From NCBI GenBank assembly GCA_018883705.1, contig JAHLFQ010000167.1, forward strand, positions 1 through 6,616: a stretch of 6,616 bases of DNA, given 5' to 3'. A program made the position numbers and the translations under genes. Position 1 is the stretch's first letter. Each line of letters opens with the position of its first letter. Below, piece by piece: positions 6,255 through 6,616 of this stretch. This DNA is from Candidatus Cellulosilyticum pullistercoris (lineage in GTDB: Bacteria > Bacillota > Clostridia > Lachnospirales > Cellulosilyticaceae). Below the pieces are notes generated by a model that worked only from the letters and a program-made list of their open reading frames with translations, did no database searches and was not told the DNA's origin.

Positions 6255-6616
6255 ATGATCACATTATTACTTGTAAGACATGCAACAACTGAAGCAAATG
6301 AGAAGCATTTATGGATCGGGCATATGGAAAGTGAGATTAGTAGTAAGGGTAGGAGAGAATTGGAAAAGTTAAAGGAGGAACTTACCCATTGGACAATTAA
6401 TGGGTGCTTTGTAAGTCCCTCTAAACGTACATTGGAAACATTAGAAGTAGGGTTATCTAATAAGGCCGGTACAAGAAAGATAAAGCGTGAGGTAGTAGAG
6501 GCCTTAAGAGAAATTCATTTTGGAAGATTTGAAGGCAGACATTTTAACTGGGTAAAAGTACATGAGCCAGAAGAAATTCATAAGATGATTAAAGAAGGAA
6601 ACGCCTACTGCTACCC
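6255..6616 (+). CDS. Histidine phosphatase (phosphoglycerate-mutase-like) family protein, 3' end missing
   Basis: About 120 residues are visible before the window ends. The N-terminus MITLLLVRHATTEAN matches the branch-1 histidine phosphatase motif: R8 and H9, the phospho-accepting His. The usual Gly after the His is Ala here. SPSKRTLET supplies the second catalytic Arg (R58), and LREIHFGRFEG supplies the acid (E86) in the pattern seen in alpha-ribazole phosphatase (CobC) and broad-specificity PhoE/GpmB-like enzymes. The substrate is therefore undecided: a cobalamin intermediate, a sugar phosphate or another phosphoester. The ATG at 6255 lies 12 bases after the M55 stop. The only Shine-Dalgarno-like sequence, AGGA at 6241-6244, overlaps that stop and is weak with a long spacer, which suggests translational coupling within one operon. 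I see no terminator between the two genes. Confidence 0.85.
   Translation, partial: MITLLLVRHATTEANEKHLWIGHMESEISSKGRRELEKLKEELTHWTINGCFVSPSKRTLETLEVGLSNKAGTRKIKREVVEALREIHFGRFEGRHFNWVKVHEPEEIHKMIKEGNAYCY

Overview
The window is AT-rich DNA with strong purine-rich Shine-Dalgarno sequences, consensus-like sigma-A promoters and typical low-GC Bacillota proteins. A clostridial chromosome (Lachnospirales or a relative) is the most likely source; that placement is an inference from style, not from a marker gene. Everything visible looks like ordinary, intact chromosomal housekeeping or catabolic genes. I see no mobile element, CRISPR array, tRNA or rRNA, and no phage or defence signature.

Layout. 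Bases 1-1416 (+) are the 3' part of a divergent CorA-type divalent-cation transporter gene whose start lies off the left edge. Bases 1417-1553 separate it from a convergent gene and hold a strong hairpin with T-tracts on both strands, a good bidirectional terminator. Bases 1554-3356 (-) encode adenine deaminase (ade). Bases 3434-5236 (-) encode the M3 zinc peptidase oligoendopeptidase F (pepF). The 77-base pepF-ade gap has no terminator but holds a near-consensus promoter, so ade is probably transcribed both from its own promoter and by read-through from pepF. Bases 5237-5444 are a divergent control region with a promoter each way and a 12-bp-arm inverted repeat between them. Bases 5445-6242 (+) encode an M55 (DppA-like) metallo-aminopeptidase. 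It is followed after 12 bases by a histidine-phosphatase-family gene (6255 to the right edge), which is cut by the window.

How the genes may work together. PepF cuts oligopeptides in the cytoplasm. The M55 enzyme resembles D-aminopeptidases that trim D-amino-acid peptides such as those from cell-wall turnover. Adenine deaminase releases ammonia and hypoxanthine from adenine. Together they suggest a nutrient or nitrogen-salvage neighbourhood, but only shared direction, spacing and the shared divergent region support co-regulation. The CorA-like gene is insulated by the terminator and is probably unrelated.

The points most worth a second look are the inverted repeat between the divergent promoters, the third membrane segment in the CorA-like protein, and the non-standard active-site motifs in the adenine deaminase. 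The start of the M55 gene should be set at 5445, because an upstream TTG start would lie on the -35 hexamer. I found no convincing undescribed system.
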